Positions 6,959 to 7,034 of a stretch of 7,034 bases of DNA are shown in pieces. Position 1 is the first letter of the stretch; each line of letters starts with the position of its first letter. The stretch comes from Bacteroidota bacterium. Its GTDB lineage: Bacteria > Bacteroidota > Ignavibacteria > Ignavibacteriales > Melioribacteraceae. The translations under genes and the position numbers were made by a program. Below the pieces are notes generated by a model. It saw only the letters and a program-made list of their open reading frames with translations. It ran no database searches and was not told the origin of the DNA. The stretch is taken from positions 1 through 7,034 of the forward strand of contig JAEXUB010000240.1 in assembly GCA_023453125.1 (NCBI GenBank), read 5' to 3'.

Positions 6959-7034
6959 ATTTTTTATAATTATATTTATCAATTAATACTTTGGCCATAA
7001 TTGCGTCCCATATGTAGTTGGAAGGGGAGTTTAG
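6957..7034 (-). CDS. Last 25 codons of an unidentified gene upstream in the operon (5' part off the window)
   Basis: Reading the minus strand from the right edge, one frame stays open for 25 codons and ends with TAG at 6957-6959; the other two frames contain stops within this stretch. The peptide ends WDAIMAKVLIDKYNYKK, a plausible amphipathic C-terminal end of a soluble protein. The stop lies 11 nt before the next ATG and runs into its Shine-Dalgarno site, the usual spacing inside an operon. The family cannot be recognised from this fragment. The alternative is that this AT-rich stretch (it includes TATAAT on the minus strand) is untranslated leader or promoter DNA; 25 codons alone do not rule that out. 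Confidence 0.55.
   Translation of the reverse strand, partial: LNSPSNYIWDAIMAKVLIDKYNYKK

Noticed and set aside
1..7034. CRISPR arrays, tRNA or rRNA genes, insertion sequences, phage or toxin-antitoxin modules
   Set aside because: No regularly spaced repeats, no tRNA-like TTCGA arm context outside coding frames, no transposase or integrase motifs, and no terminal inverted repeats were seen; all regions but the short intergenic gaps are explained by the genes listed.

Overview
The window most resembles a genome of the Bacteroidota/Ignavibacteriota (FCB) group, probably an Ignavibacteria-like (Melioribacter/Ignavibacterium-type) polysaccharide degrader. The main clue is the sorting domain carried by two proteins here: a tail of about 88 residues opening with YQNYPNPFNPSTK and closing with a KMVYxK-type end. 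This tail is typical of type IX secretion (T9SS) cargo in that lineage. The DNA is moderately AT-rich, signal peptides end in SAQ or TAQ, and one enzyme is a lipoprotein. The taxonomic call is inference from protein style; no rRNA or marker gene is present.

Layout. On the + strand, positions 1-330 hold the 3' end of a gene for a secreted protein; only its sorting domain and a short linker are visible. A strong intrinsic terminator follows (356-380), then a 190-nt AT-rich intergenic region with three copies of an 8-bp word. Next is a complete gene (521-1807) for a secreted seven-repeat beta-propeller protein with the same kind of C-terminal sorting domain. A compact hairpin at 1830-1850, with A/T tracts on both sides, looks like a bidirectional terminator shared with the convergent minus-strand operon.

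The minus-strand operon is read from the right edge leftwards. It contains the last 25 codons of an unidentified gene (6957-7034), an exported 868-residue (alpha/alpha)6-barrel glycosidase related to glycogen-debranching-enzyme C-terminal domains (4339-6945), and an 812-residue GH95 family lipoprotein glycosidase, an alpha-L-fucosidase or alpha-L-galactosidase (1877-4315). Gaps are 11 nt and 23 nt, so co-transcription is likely.

Working together: the two glycosidases probably act in the periplasm or at the outer membrane. They would trim a branched polysaccharide or oligosaccharide carrying terminal alpha-L-fucose or alpha-L-galactose; the substrate of the debranching-like enzyme cannot be told from sequence. 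The propeller proteins are probably cell-surface or secreted binding or adhesion proteins and need not belong to the same pathway. No mobile element, CRISPR array, tRNA, rRNA or regulator gene was seen. The least explained items are the debranching-like enzyme, the active-site threonine that may shift GH95 specificity to L-galactose, and the repeated intergenic motif before the propeller gene.
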